The translations under genes were made by a program, and so were the position numbers. A stretch of DNA of 64,000 nucleotides from Omphalotus guepiniiformis (Eukaryota; Basidiomycota; Agaricomycetes; Agaricales; Omphalotaceae), in NCBI GenBank assembly GCA_028554645.1, contig JAQOOI010000064.1, positions 62,001 through 126,000 of the forward strand. The letters run 5' to 3'. Below the pieces are notes generated by a model that was not told the origin of the DNA, ran no database searches, and worked only from the letters and a program-made list of their open reading frames with translations. Position 1 is the first letter of the stretch. Each line of letters opens with the position of its first letter. This document shows positions 36,908-49,603 of the stretch, piece by piece.

Positions 36908-39501
36908 ATGAGCGATCAATCTGATGCAGATAGTGATACTTCTACTCAAGAAAACGATCTTTCCACAATTTTCATCCGAGATGGTCGCCCTCTCAACTTT
37001 GTTCTCCACGATTCCATAAGGAACCCAGGCGCACAGTTAGCAGTGACTCACACTATCGAGGTAATAGGATCTAGTCTTTCGATAGTGCCGTTGAACTTAT
37101 TCTGAATTTAGAACTCTGGCGGAGTCGTAGTTGACAGTGATGATGATGCAGATATCGTGTTATTTGAGCCTCGTCCAGGGTGGAATCAAGAACAATTTCA
37201 GAATGCGTATAGTACGCATTCCGACCTCAAGAAAAGGAAGATTGTAGTTCGTGAGGTGGGCTGGGTGCAGAAGTGTATTCGGAGCCGGACAGTTCGCCTG
37301 ACTCTCCCGCTCAAGAAGCGCAAGCCAGGACATCCACAAGGAAGAGGGTATGTTTCCTCCCTAGGTCTATCTGTTGCTTTTTGACGAGTCTATCATATTC
37401 CGACTGGTAGGAGAACTCCCTACAATACGTCTGATGACGAACATATATGCCAGTATCTCGCTACCAAGTGCCCTGATCCATCGCAAGGTGGGCGATTATC
37501 ACAAGAACTTTATGATACTATGGTTATGAATGTGAATAATGCAACCTCCTCTAAATACGTGCATAAACTCACACCGTAATAGTATCAGTGGCTACCGGAT
37601 GAATTCGGGTGGGTAACTCGGCACCCGCCCCAAAGCTGGCGAAACCGTTACAAGAAAAACAGAGAGCGCATGGATCGCCGTATACAGGAGATAGTTGACC
37701 AAAACCCAAATGCATATCATCGGGATGCGAGGCCCAACAGATCTAACAGAGCATCACGGAAACTCCGGCTCAGCGACTTTGAGAGCTCAGAGGAAGAAGA
37801 ACAGGAAGAGCAAACAGCACCAGTTGATAAAGGGCCGGATAATGACACTGCTAGATTGGATGCGCGGGTTCGTAAAAACAAGGGCAAGCAGAGAGCAATG
37901 GAAGTCGAGTCAGAAGGAGTCGAAAGTGATAATGAACGTCCCAGGTAAGTTTCTTCCCTGGAAAACCGATGGAGTCGTATTGAATCGCTCCTCTTAGCTC
38001 GTTATTCAGCGCTGACGATGAGTTCGACAATGCTGCTGAGTCACTGAATCCTAATGAACCCGAGGTTGAATGGGGACAAGTTCACGAGACTGTTTTTGCA
38101 CCTCAGCAGAACACAAACGCCGGACCTAGCAACACAGCGAGGTCGCGCGCACCACAACAATCATCCCGTTCCAAACCTAAACCCAAACACAAACGTGTTG
38201 CCGTCGCTCGCAGCCAGCCTCGTTCTCCCGACCGAACTTTGGTCACCAGTCAGAACCCAGGTTTCTCGACGGCGAATCTTGAGCAGCAAGAACCATCCTC
38301 ATCATCAAAGCCACCGAATGCCTCCGATATCACTGCTTTCAATGACGCCCCTCTTGACTCTAATACACATGACGCTGCAGACTTTACGCTTCAGCCCGAC
38401 TCCACTCTTCCCATGTCCGACGATTTGCCCCAAATCGAGCATTTAGAGATGATATCGAACGAACGTCTGCCTGCACAAAGGGCACCCTCACCACCTTCTC
38501 TGCCTGTCCCCTCACCAAAACGAAAACGCAAGAAAGCCAGTCATCCACAACCCGACCACGTATCTGCACAGCCTGTAGATTCTGCTCCTCCATATCGAAG
38601 TACTCGCTCACGGTCTAGGTCTGTTGAACCTGTCCAATTGCACATCACCACCAAAACCAGGAAGAAAAGAGGGCCCAGAGCTGATATTAGTGCTGCGACA
38701 CAAGCGCTTCATCCACTCCAAGAGGCGGAAGAAATGATGGCCGAGGAGGAGGAAGGAAACGTCGAAGATCTTCTCATGCCCGAAGACAGGTCCTATCCTG
38801 AAGAAAATATCAGCGAAAGGGATCGTATTTTACCATTGTCAAATCTGGACGACGCTCGGCAGCGGGATGAGGACGTTGGCATCGGTGAATCTGATTCAGA
38901 ATCAAGACCGAAGCGGGCGTCTTCACGCAAGCCCAACGAACAGCCACTGGATACCGATGATGAGCAAGTTCTGGAATTCATTCACCGAGCTGGCGCTTCT
39001 GCTCTCCCCTCCCGCGATGTCAGTGTTCCACGGATGCTGCGCACCCTCAACGTACCTCGGCTGAGCAAGAGTCGGCCGACGCAGGCGCAGGCTCAGACCC
39101 GAGACTCGGAATCACTGATGCCGCCGCCGCAAACGCGCCCGAATACACGTGGAGCGCCGTTAATGAATACACTAAACTCTAGCCGGAATGCTCATAGTCA
39201 GGACAATGATGAAGTTGAGCCAGAGGACGCAATGAATGTCGCGTCAAAACGTAGACGTCCTCCCGAGGTTCCTGTGCGTCTTGACTTCAGTAGTGGGCGT
39301 CCACGCAAAGTGCCTGCGCCTGCCCGGGCTGCCCCACAACCAAAGCGAAGGTTAGGAGGAGGAGGTTCGGTCACTAGTGATGATTTTCCAATTAAGGGAA
39401 GTCGTGCTAGTGCCAAGAAGCAAGAACTTGTTGACGAGGAGAAGCGTACACCGTTGAAACTGTTGAGATCTACGAGGGCCGCACGTGCAGCGAGGCGTTA
39501 G
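36908..39501 (+). CDS. RAP1: RAP1-type telomere protein (BRCT plus Myb)
   Basis: A 788-aa protein from five exons (introns of 51, 63, 60 and 53 nt; spliced length an exact multiple of three). Residues about 18-115 form a BRCT-like region beginning IFIRDGRPLNFVL and including GGVVVDSDDDADIVLFEP and VGWVQKCIRSRTV. Residues about 131-200 form a Rap1-type Myb domain: TPYNTSDDEHICQYLATK, then HPPQSWRNRYKKNRERMDRR with the invariant Trp and basic recognition helix. The rest is long, acidic, Ser-rich and probably disordered, with bipartite basic stretches (PKRKRKK, KTRKKRGPR) suitable as nuclear localisation signals, and an Arg/Ala-rich C-terminus. I see no clear RCT domain at the end. By family, it should act at telomeres through a shelterin-like complex. 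The order BRCT-Myb and the HP.SW..RYKK pattern make the assignment firm; direct or indirect telomere binding is not known. Confidence 0.88.
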
Positions 39502-41392
39502 AGAAGTTTTGCGCTCTCGTGGTACGTCCTCTCAGTTCACGAAGTGAGTAAGTAGCGTTCCTAAACCCTGATCAAAAATGATGATTTGACGTTCTGCCTA
39601 TAGGTTCGGAGAGGATTGACCTTTCGTTCTGTGGAGAGTATTTTTACATGATCATCCATTACTCGACGACAGAAATACACAGTACTCACCGACATCTGTC
39701 AAGCCACTGGTGGTTCAGCATCTTCAGTCGTGAAGTGTGGAATTGCAACAGGGCTTCTGAAGGGTATGAATACCTGTCCCACACGTAGGTGCTGCAAGAT
39801 AGCGAATCGTGAACATATCTCGCTCGGATCCGGACAGACGTCTCTATGACAGTATACCAGACTACCTTCCGGCCGTCGAATTTTAGAGCCCGTGGCGTTG
39901 AAGTCGTCCTTGGAACCCCTATAACACAAATTATCTTGATGCTTCAGCTCAATTTATCTGCTTCGCACGTTCAACGCTCATATACCTTACTGCTTGATGA
40001 TTCCCTATCTTCTTATTTTCTTATTTCTTATTTATATATATCGATACTGAGCCTGCAGATTGTTGTGTCTGACGATTCGAAATCTATGTACTATACCTCA
40101 GTGTGATTCAGAGTCGGTTGGTTCTTGTACCTCGACCTAGCTATCCTTGGTAGTCGCAGTCGGACAGTAGTACTTGCACGAGTGGCTGAGAAACCCGAGA
40201 TTTGCATCCGTATGTGATCGATGGTGATCAGACTCTTCGAGAGGTCGGCCAGAGGTTTGTACTGAGGTTGTACATCCTTTCTTCCCTTTTTACGTAGTTC
40301 GAGTCCTTGTAGCCTTGGCGGTGGTGGAGAGAACTCTACGGCCCTAGGATGACTCCTCTGATTATATTAAAACAGTCATATCGTAACTTTGTTCGGGTGA
40401 AGGACTCCACCATCTTGCGTCTTGTGTCAGGCAGCTAGGCAGAGGTCCGAATTCGGGTGCAGTGGCCTACTTGTCATGCAGAAGTGTACGAAGACCTGAT
40501 ATAGTATCCTTTAAGAACCCATCAACGATTGAAGGTGAAAAAGTCTACCTGTACTGGTGATGGCTTCTTGGGGAAACACAGACTCGGATAGACGTGATCG
40601 TTACCATTTTCTGCCCAGTTCTTTGCCCTGACAGCTGAACAACGGATACAGGTAATTATGTAGTCCGCCTATCGAAAACTTATAATTCATTAGAGTGTTT
40701 TAGCAGGGGTATACACTGGCTAACATTTCACCGACCTGAAAAGCTTTCATCGACATCCTCTCGCTGGGCAAACACTGCCCTATGAGGACGACAGCGGCTG
40801 ACAACTGTCAGAGTCTCGCATGCTACTACCCCACATTAACCAATGATATTCGAAGGGTTTGTAACCTCGTGAGACTCCAATTCGACAGGCATATGTTGCA
40901 CATGAGAGAACACCGTTCAAGGGCTGGAAATGAAATGCTTGTTGAAATGTTTTTGACGTCTCCTCCAGCTCGTAGGGATCCGAGTTGATAGGTTGACTAG
41001 TTGAGCAAGTATACGGTAAGGCCTTTGAGCTTGTGTTTCTTGGAATTCGAGGACATTTGCAATAAAGGCATGCGAATATAGTATAGAAAGTGCCAGTGTC
41101 GAAGTAAAACGCCTTACGACGTTACGTAACACTCACAGCCGGTTGAAACGCCGGAGACAGGAAGCATAGATGTTTTCCCTTTCTTCCGACATTCCAATTC
41201 AGCAGTGAATTGTGTCCTGCATTGACCAAGCCAGATTATGTATCTCAGTATTTTTCGGACCCCGTCAAGCCTGCATTGGGACACTCCACCCATTTGAGGG
41301 AACTACATTTCATAAATGCCTGCTATAAAAGCTGGTGCTCGTTCATGTTCAGGGTACCTTTCAAGTCTTGGAGCTTCTCGGATAACTTGGAC
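39502..41392. other. Intergenic, no gene seen
   Basis: Only short open frames. Around 40005-40045 there is a T-rich low-complexity run (repeated TCTTATTT). The last 200 bases probably contain the promoter of the peroxygenase gene (CTATAAAAGC near 41323 is a fair TATA box about 70 bases before its start). Confidence 0.5.
41323..41331 (+). promoter_or_regulatory. TATA-like box of the peroxygenase gene
   Basis: CTATAAAAG lies about 62-70 bases upstream of the ATG at 41393, a good match to the TATA consensus. Its use is inferred from position only. Confidence 0.5.
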
Positions 41393-42890
41393 ATGTATTC
41401 TCTACTATCGACGGCCCCATTGCTACTGTGTGCTCTTGCAGTCTCAGGTTTTCCCCAATACCGTTCACTAGCTGGTTTGTCGCCAGAGGAGGTTCATGCG
41501 GTGTCCCGAACGTTCACAAGTACTCCTGGCGCCCAGCCCCCACCTCCTCCTATCAATGATACGTCTTCGAAGCTCGTATTTGACGATGCGCACCCATGGC
41601 AGCCCCTTGGCCCAGATGACATTCGTGGGCCTTGTCCTGGCTTGAACACTCTCGCGTCACATGGAGTAAGTGTCTGCACTCAGATCTGAACCGGATGTGG
41701 GTCATCTGAACTGTGTTGAGTATAGTATCTCCCTCGCTCGGGCGTGGCAACTCCGGGGGAGATTATTACCGCTGTACAGGAAGGTACGATAGTGCAATTT
41801 CTACCGTATCTGGTCAAGCTTCAATAGTCCGACTTCCGTCACAGGTTTCAACATGGGTTGGAATTTAGCTACATTTGTTACTTACGCGGTGAGTATTGCT
41901 ATCGATGATCCAATCCTCCATTGCATACTTACTGCGAGAATGTCCAGGCCTTCATTGTGGATGGTAATCATCTTACCAACCTCTTAAGTATTGGTTCCAA
42001 GACTCCGGAAACTGGCCCAGATGCTCCTGCGCCTGCTATCATTGGCGGCCTTGACACCCATGCAGTATTTGAGGGTATGTGACTAGGCGTCATAAGCATA
42101 AGGATGCTGATTGGTCGCATCCGCCAGGTGATGCCAGCACTACTCGAGGCGACGCTTTCTTCGGTGACAATTTCAGCTTTAACGAAACCTTGTTTGACCA
42201 GGTAAGCATCTACTCTTGTCACAATATTATTGTACACTTGAACAAATGTTTCCCAAAGCTCACCGAAGCAGCGAACCTGGTAGGCGGCGGTACGATCAAC
42301 CTTTTATCTGCCTCGCTTCACAGACACAACCGTATCTTTGATTCTATCGCTCGAAACCCCAATTTCACATTTGTCACTCCCCGATACTTCACCGCATACG
42401 CTGAGACGACGTTCCCTCTGGCGTTCTTTGCCTCGAATCAGACGGCTGCTACCACTCTCAGCGTCAGCATCGAAGACATGAGGAGCTTTTTCCAGGATGG
42501 TAAATATCCTGATGGATTCTTCCGTCGTGATGGCCCCTTCGATTTTGATCAGACGGGAGCTTTGTTGGCTCAGGTATTCCTGCTAGCTCCGATCTTGCCT
42601 GGACATAACGAGGGCGTGAACAACTACGTTTTGAACCCAGAGGATCCGGGCTTTACTTCAGGAGGGGTAAGTACTACGTCTCCCCTTCTACATACCCTGT
42701 CAGAATTCTTATTGTCATTGCTTGTTCTTGACAGCTCTGTTTTGCGTATCAACGGCAGACGAACCTGACGGCATCGTTATATCCTGATCCAACTGACGAT
42801 TTGCGTACTGCGTTAAAGCAGAATCTGGCAACGTTTTATGAGGCTCTTGATGACTCGACTTGCGAGCAGCTCTTCCCCTTTGGCCAGTGA
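41393..42890 (+). CDS. Secreted heme-thiolate (unspecific) peroxygenase
   Basis: A member of the chloroperoxidase/peroxygenase family, extracellular enzymes that use hydrogen peroxide to oxygenate aromatic and aliphatic substrates. The N-terminus is a signal peptide (MYSLLSTAPLLLCALAVSG). Key residues: the proximal heme ligand in RGPCPGLNTLASHG (Cys at about 81); the EGD motif in AVFEGDAS, which binds magnesium near a heme propionate; and an Arg-Glu pair spaced seven residues apart in PRYFTAYAETTFP, the arrangement of the long peroxygenases (acid-base Glu with Arg). Several N-glycosylation sites (NDT, NFS, NET, NQT, NLT). A Cys near the end (STCEQLFPFGQ) could form the C-terminal disulphide known in long members. 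About eight exons and roughly 390 residues, close to long-type enzymes. It is followed by an alpha/beta hydrolase gene on the same strand; a shared role is not shown. Confidence 0.92.
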
Positions 42891-43178
42891 TCAGCTTTAC
42901 TGGGTTCATTTCCTTGACGATCTTCGTGGATGGGACTATATAGGAGTAGATTATTTACACTGTTTACGTGGTACAGCAATACTGTATACTTATGATGATA
43001 CACGGGATGGATTTGCGCATTCTTTAATCGAGTCGGTTATGTATACAATTACCGCAGCCTGAGAATGTCAATATGTTAGTAGCCGGACATACCCATGTAC
43101 TATATCACCTGCTTCCTGAACGTTTGAACACAGAATATTGAGGAGTTGTCATCTTCCTGAACGTGAACGCCGACTTCA

Positions 43179-44521
43179 ATGCCTACGTTCTCTACTGTAA
43201 CTCTTCCTGATGGTGCTCGTCTAGCGTATGAGGTCTTGGGTTCCGAATGGCAAGGTCAAAGGCAACCGATCGTTCTTATTGGTGGTGTGAGCTCGTTAAG
43301 AGGCGATTGGGACCGACTTGCGGCAAGTTTGGCACTTCAACGGCCGGGTAATTCTCCAATTATGAATTTGAGTCTAGTTCTCAATAACAGTTTCGTTCGA
43401 TTACAGTCTTGATATATGACCATAGGTAAGGTGTGACGTTATTCAATATTCAAGGCTTAAGATCTGATCGGTTTCCGCTATACTAGAGGGATGGGTGATT
43501 CGACGTACTCTACACAGAATAAAGATGATCCAATATCTATTGAATCTCTCGCAAGCGACCTACTTTTTCTCTTGCAGAGTTTGCATTGGAAGGAAATATC
43601 AATCTGTGGATTCTCTATGGGAGGCAAGTTCGCCTACTTTCCCCGATGACAAGAACTCTGCTTCGTGCTCCTTCTACTTATGAACGACTCCCGATAACAT
43701 TCTAAATAGGTGCAGTCACACAGCAACTTCTTTTCCTTCCCTACCTTCTCCTCAACCCAACACCCCTCCCTTTCACGATCACTCACGTCTTCTTATCTGG
43801 TACCTTCCCTGAGATGTGGAAAGAAAAGGGCTATGGCCTAAAATTCGACTTCTCACCCCTCCCCGGTCCCGGTCCTTTGACAGAGGAGCAAAAGAAGGCG
43901 AGGGCGAAGCCGGTGACAGAGTCGACGTTCGATGCAGCGTGGCTTGCAGACCCGAAGAATCAAGAAAGATTCGAGTGGTGGTTGGAGAGAATGATACGTG
44001 GACGGTTCGTGAATTGCAATCAGAGTACTTTCACTGTCTGAATGGTATCATCATCCTTAGGCCCATTCAAACTATCCGTAAGTCGCTCAAAACTTTCGCG
44101 TGGGTGTGCAGGTTATGATACTCGTGCATATATCCAGTCAAACAAGGAAGAGCTGTAGGACAACCACATTTTTTATTTTTGCACGGGCATACGGGCATAC
44201 TCACAACGAGTGTTATTTTTATATCAGGTCAGAGACATGAACTTCACCGGTCTACACTCAAAATTATCCAAAGACATACAATTTCTCGTCATACACGGCG
44301 AGCGAGACGCAGTAGTACCCTTCAGCAGCGGACAGAAGCTCCTGCAACTAATACCCTGGGCGCGCTTCGTTGAGGTAGGTAATACACCAGGACAGATACC
44401 GAATTTAGCTTTCGGACACTTCTGGTTTGAGTATTTCGATGTTCGAGTTTGGACGGATGTTATAGAGAAATTCTTAGCGACCAAAGATAGTAACTCGAAT
44501 CAGCACCAGGCTCGTCTGTGA
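43179..44521 (+). CDS. Alpha/beta hydrolase
   Basis: A probable cytosolic serine hydrolase of unknown substrate. It starts MPTFSTVTLPDGARLAYEVLG, followed by the first strand PIVLIGGVSS, a DHRGMGDS strand-turn typical of the fold, and the nucleophile elbow ICGFSMGG. A lid region comes next (FPEMWKEKGYGL), then the acid residue strand FLVIHGERDAVVP and the histidine in FGHFWFEYF. All three catalytic elements (Ser, Asp, His) are therefore visible. The intron inside the nucleophile elbow (43624-43709) has a GC donor (GAG|GCAAGT). The splicing around 44060-44230 is uncertain: several donors are possible, and I could not choose one that joins the lid to the Asp strand without doubt. Length is about 320-340 residues. 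Confidence 0.8.
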
Positions 44522-44561
44522 AGGAATTATTTTGGGTGCTTACCGGCGAGATAGGTTTGTA

Positions 44562-46498
44562 TCACATCGTAGTAATGGGTCTCACGAATTCAACTTGTAT
44601 CCACGGAGCAGTGACTTCTTCGTCAAATCGCCGCCAATATACATGTTCCCAGTTCGAAATGGTTCTCTCAGATAACCCTGGGAATAGACTGACATCTGTC
44701 CGGGTAGTGACTGCTGAATGCAACACAACGGGTGGATGTCCTCGCTGCAATAATACGACCTTGGGCCAGTACCACCTTGTATTTGGTATCAGCCAAATAC
44801 CAGCAGTATTCTCTGGGTCTTGAATAAGCTCCAGGATATCAGTAGGCATAGTGGCAAAATCGACGGTGACGAGAAACCGCGAATCGTAGAGCACTTCCAA
44901 GGTGGAATTCCTCCCAGATTCCGCCAACTTGGAGAGTATTAATGATTTTATATTTGTCCTGAGAGGATTCCAGGCTCCCATAGACGCGAGTCTTTCTCGA
45001 CTCAGCGGGGGCTGTCTGGACGCCAACCACCCGAAGCTTTCATCCTTCCTAAACCTGACCTTACCATCAGACGGAGTTGGGAGAGCGATTCTAAACTGGT
45101 TCCCTTGAATGGCTACGGGGGTCCAGAGGACGCCCCCTCCGGCGCAAAATGGCTTGATATCTAAACTGAAGGGATCCTCTGCCCAGACTTTTTCGATGAT
45201 TTGCGTGAGGCTTGATGCGCGGCGGTTGACTTGTGCGGCGAGGGAGCCCCAGGGATGGAAGGAGGCGTAGCGGAGGATACGGAGGGCGAGGGATCGCCTG
45301 ACACGGTCGTCTGTGATTGGGGCGAGACTACGCCTGGTAATTAGGTAAGTACCTGCAGGAGAATGGAGGGCGTTCCGCATCAGGATGAAGTCGACTAGAA
45401 AGGCAAAGTCAATGATGAATGCTTGGAATAGAGATCAAGCACTACCTTCATTATCAATATCCTCCGCTTTTGAAGCGAGTGCTTGAACAGCAGAATAGAT
45501 CTGCTTTGGGCCTGATGAGAAGTCGACATTCATAGACTCCATCGCCTCCAGTCTGTCTTGAAGAGTAACCAGATCCAGTTTATGTCGTTCTGACTATTTA
45601 CGAAAGGATCAGAATATAACTCGATATGAAAGAGAAAACATGACCAGACCTCGGTCTGTTTCCCGCCAGATTTCACCCATTGACGTAGGGCATTACGAAG
45701 CGTCATGTCTGGTTGGAAGTTTGTTTCATCTGTTACATACTGGAGATTGTTTTCTTCGCATGTCGCAACCAGCCTATCCTTAAGACCTATTGATTATGAA
45801 AAGTGGAGAAAGTGGAAAAAGACATACCTTCGATACTTCTAGAAACGGGCGTACAATCCATCTCCTCATTCCTTCGTAACCAGAATGACCCACAACACCG
45901 ACATATCCAAAGTCCATTCCCCATCTCCTACAGAACTTCATGCCAGCAGCGCCATCTTCTGTGGACCCCTTGATGATACGCATTAAAGATGTCTCGACCT
46001 GATCATCCATATGATGACCCAGCGCGATGACATTAGCCTTTGTGTCAATCATTCCCTGAAAGAAAGTACGAAAGCGCGCCCTTCGAGCAACGTGTTCAAT
46101 TGGACCTTCTTTGGGGAGATCCGGATAATTGCTTTCAGACCACGGAATCTTGAGGACGCGGTGTTCTACACCTATGGACTTTGCAGTTTCTGCACAACGT
46201 TCGGCCATAGAATCCGAGGCTGTCTGCAAGCCATGATTCACATGCAGAGACACAACTCGACGTGGAACATTTGGTGTATTAGAATTCTGAGAAATGTAAC
46301 GATTGAGAAGGAACAGTAAGCATGTTGAGTCTGGTCCTCCAGAATTTCCGACAGCTGCCAACAACTGGATCAGTATTTCAAGTTGAAGCAAGAATTTCCA
46401 ACAGCTATTGTATCACTCCAGCCTGTCAATGGCTTGCATTTAGAGAGCATACGAGCGAACTCATCGTTCGTAATTGGTCGAATAGCTCGAAAACTCAT
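44562..46498 (-). CDS. tilS: tRNA(Ile)-lysidine synthase-like PP-loop ATPase
   Basis: An N-type ATP pyrophosphatase related to TilS/MesJ, which in bacteria and organelles converts cytidine 34 of the AUA-decoding tRNA(Ile) to lysidine; in a fungus a mitochondrial role is likely, by inference. The start MSFRAIRPITNDEFARML is followed by a short intron, then the P-loop GNSGGPDSTCLLFLL, SLHVNHGLQ, HRVLKIPW, EHVARRARFRTFF, VIALGHHMDDQVET and the RPFLE motif. A second half of about 270 codons (from MRNALHSP) has no motif I recognise and may be the tRNA-binding part. A broken copy of its 5' half lies at 7285-7800. The 3' end is 40 bases from the convergent alpha/beta hydrolase gene, so their 3' untranslated regions probably overlap. 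The last-but-one exon (near 45430-45780) was not fully resolved. Confidence 0.85.
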
Positions 46499-47154
46499 GC
46501 ATGAAAATGAGCCCAGAGAAAATTAAGGAATGGTGGGGTTTACACTTTCACACAGCCACAAGATATTCAAAGAACCACCACAGGCACCCACGGTGAGATG
46601 GTTGGCGTCGCTCAGAATACTGATTGAATACCTCTAAGCAGCCATTATTGTTCTAGGTAAATTAGCATTTGGCGCTTGTCTTTCATCCAAAATTTCTGTC
46701 CAACCCGGGACGGTGGCCAAACCTGTCGTCGGCTGCAACGCTAGTAGGCTCAACGAAGCTGCCTACATGCCGACCGATATTAGACTGTTCATGATATGAA
46801 CTATAGCTAGTACAAGGCGTATATCAAAGTTCCGCAGCTATCAGCATTGCCTTGGAATGATCCACCCGTCGCCGGACATGCACTGTATCATTCGCCAGCC
46901 TGCTGAGGACTGTACTTTGGCTGCGCTCTCTTCTGAAACCGATAGACATTTGCGAAACGCAGTGATAACCATTCTTGCAGTGATAAAGATCTTATGTAAT
47001 GATAAAGATCTCCTTCAAGTTCACACAAACTAGTTCGGGGATCGTTCGGGGAACACTGCGGATTGTGCAAATAGTCGTCGCCTTCTGCCACCCACCCATA
47101 TATAAGGTGAAATGGTGACGCGCTACCCGGATAGGACACGCCTTTCGAACTAGT
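46499..47154. other. Divergent intergenic region, tilS and MFS gene
   Basis: A 656-base region between two divergent starts, which must hold both promoters. AATGATAAAGATC is present twice in near-tandem (46979-47011). TATATAAGG near 47098 is a fair TATA box for the MFS gene, about 57 bases before its start. Confidence 0.5.
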
Positions 47155-49221
47155 ATGACTGCCTCTGCGTCTCCCCACGAAGATAGCGAAGAACATGAGG
47201 TTCGCGAGAGTCTTGAGGTTGTATCTGAAGGCACCCCGCTTCTTCGCGCCGCGACCGTCGTGCACTCTTCCGGTACACATTCACTTGCCAATCTCATCAT
47301 CCCGGTCGCTTTGGGGGCTCGTCTGGCAGGCATGTTGACAGTTCCTACTACGATCTATGTCTTCCAACAGTTGATCTGTCGGAGGTACTGGCTTGCTCAC
47401 GACCCGAGTCGGATACCTCCCTCTGGTAGGATGCCTGATGATCTATGCTCTGTCAGCGGTGTGGAGTCGACGTACGCAGCGGTTGTATCAAGTTTGGGTG
47501 TTCTCAGTGCTGTTGGGAGTGAGTATATCTCATCATTCCACTCAGGGAACGTTTTGACGAAACCTGCGTTTCAGCTATGATCGGATACAATGTTCTCAGT
47601 TCTTTCTCATCATTTTACGGCAGGAAACCGACTCTACTCGCAGTTCTAGCGCTGGCGCTATCATCGAACCTAAGTCTACTGATGTCTCAGTCCGTTGGCT
47701 CAGATGTTGGCGAAATCATAGGGCTTGTCCTGTGGCTACTCTTGGATGCATTCTCTACTGTGCACCTTCAGGCGTTCGTCATGAACCTGTTTGTCATCGA
47801 TCTCGTCGATGCGGAGTCCAGGTCAGATTCTATCTCTTCTAAACTTCATACCACCACTTCATTTGTTTGTCAGGTCGGCTCGTTTGAGCATGATTGGGGG
47901 CTGGGCTACACTGGGTAAATGTCACCTGTTTCCAACCCAATACAACGTTGATTTTCCTTCGTTCCCTCGTATCAGGCGGAGCTTTTGCTTTTAGTATCGG
48001 CGGCATAATATCAGTCAATACTCAGACTGCCTTGAATGTCTATAAAGCCGCTGCGGCTCTCCAAACCTTAAACTGGCTCTACGCGTGGCTCGTCCTACCC
48101 GAATCTTTCAGTAAAGAGAAACGCGAAGAATTAAGAAAGCAAGCACTCGATGCACGAGTTTCTCACCCACATGATGGCCTTTTTCGCCGCCTTGTCCTTA
48201 ATCTAGAATCCGTGCTTAAACCACTCAGACAGCTCAAACCTTCAATCAGTTCGCACACGGGGAAGCGAAATTGGCGCTTGGTATGGTGTACGATGCATAG
48301 CTTTCTAGCGGAATTGGCTAGCTTTCAGGCTATACCGTCAATGATCGTGTATCTCACTGCAAGGTATAAATACGATCCCGAGGACGTGAGTTGCTCACAG
48401 CGAGCGCGTTATACACTGCTGATGTCTATTTGCCCAGGCTGGCTTTTTACTCACTATACTCAGTCTCTCGGGCTTTGTGAGTTTGACAGTGGTCGTCCCG
48501 GTGGTTCTGCGTCTTCTTCACCCTTTGTACGCACGCCAGGTAATTCCCCTAATCAGCCAGGAAGAGCAAAGCTTGGATGACCGTGATACCGTTACTGGAG
48601 CAACGGATCATTTAGGTGTGCATATAGCCTTCGTTTCTTGTCTAATAGAGACGTCTGGGTATATATTCATGACTCTCATGGACTCGCGAGCTGGACAGTA
48701 CGTTGGTGAGGATACGTGCATGATATTGTCCAGAGAATAAGAAACCTCGATCTAATCGAATCAATGTAGCCGTCATTGCGATCGGGTTAGGTGCTACAGC
48801 AAGAATCCCGGTTTTCAAGAGTCTAGTCGTTGCCTCTGTGGAGCCTTTGAAACAAGGTTTGCGTACCTGGGTCGTCTTTTTGGCCATTTACACATAGCTC
48901 ATGTTATTATGTTCACTTTACAGGAGAGACATTGGCTGCAGTTGAAATGGTAGCGAGCATCGGCATACTCATCTCTCCATTAGTTATGGGAACTATACTT
49001 ACGGCGTATGTCGATTTCCAACCCTTATTGCTTCAATATCTCACAATTTGGGACACAGGACAATCTCTACCGTGCCTTCACTGGTCTTCTGGGTCAACGG
49101 GGTATGTTTTCCTCGGATTCCCTGAACCTCAACGTCCTCACACGTGCTCCAGATCATCCTAACACTAGGAGCTTCTGTTCTCTTCCTCATTAAGGATTCC
49201 GACCGCTATCAGAAGTCGTGA
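47155..49221 (+). CDS. Major facilitator superfamily transporter
   Basis: A multi-pass plasma- or vacuole-membrane transporter of unknown substrate. The hydrophilic N-terminus (MTASASPHEDSEEHE, with the dileucine-like EGTPLL) precedes a helix with ALGARLAGMLTVPTTIYVFQ. Between helices 2 and 3 there is the MFS signature-like loop SFYGRKPTLLAVLALA. Further helices include GEIIGLVLWLLLDAF, ATLGGAFAFSIGG, LLTILSLSGFVSLTVVVP, GLGATARIPVFKSLVVA and SPLVMGTILTA. The central cytoplasmic loop (FSKEKREELRKQ) is basic. About ten exons; introns near 48388 (GTGAGT to CCCAG) and 49005 are needed to keep frame, and after splicing no lesion is seen. The end is LFLIKDSDRYQKS. This gene lies inside arm B of duplication D2 but is missing in arm A. 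Confidence 0.88.
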
Positions 49222-49603
49222 GAGGTCCTGTAGTAGAGGTCCGGTCCTATCACATCACGATTCACATTCTTTTCGTTGGTATGATACATAGCTATGTATT
49301 TTTATATCCCAAGATACATTGCTGAACGCATATGATCCAAGGACGCTTGATCCTGAGATCACCAATAACAATCAGAGGCTAGATAGAGCTGAAGCCGAAT
49401 GGCTTGGTGTTGGTTGGCTGATATAAAACAGGGTTCATTCGTTGTAATCTTTAGCAAATAGTATGAGCAGCCGATGTCGTGCGTGGGCTGAAAGGACATT
49501 GAAGACGTGTATTAGGAGATAAGGAACGAGAACGTACCGAGAGAGATTCAATCGTGTAGCAAGCAGGTAACCTCTTTTATATTTTCACAATAGCAGTCCA
49601 AAA
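49222..49603. other. Shared 3' flank of MFS and small membrane-protein gene
   Basis: The MFS gene and the small gene converge here. From about 49280 the sequence matches arm A (7067-7120 in reverse, CAGCAATGTATCTTGGGATA). No open frame. Confidence 0.5.
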
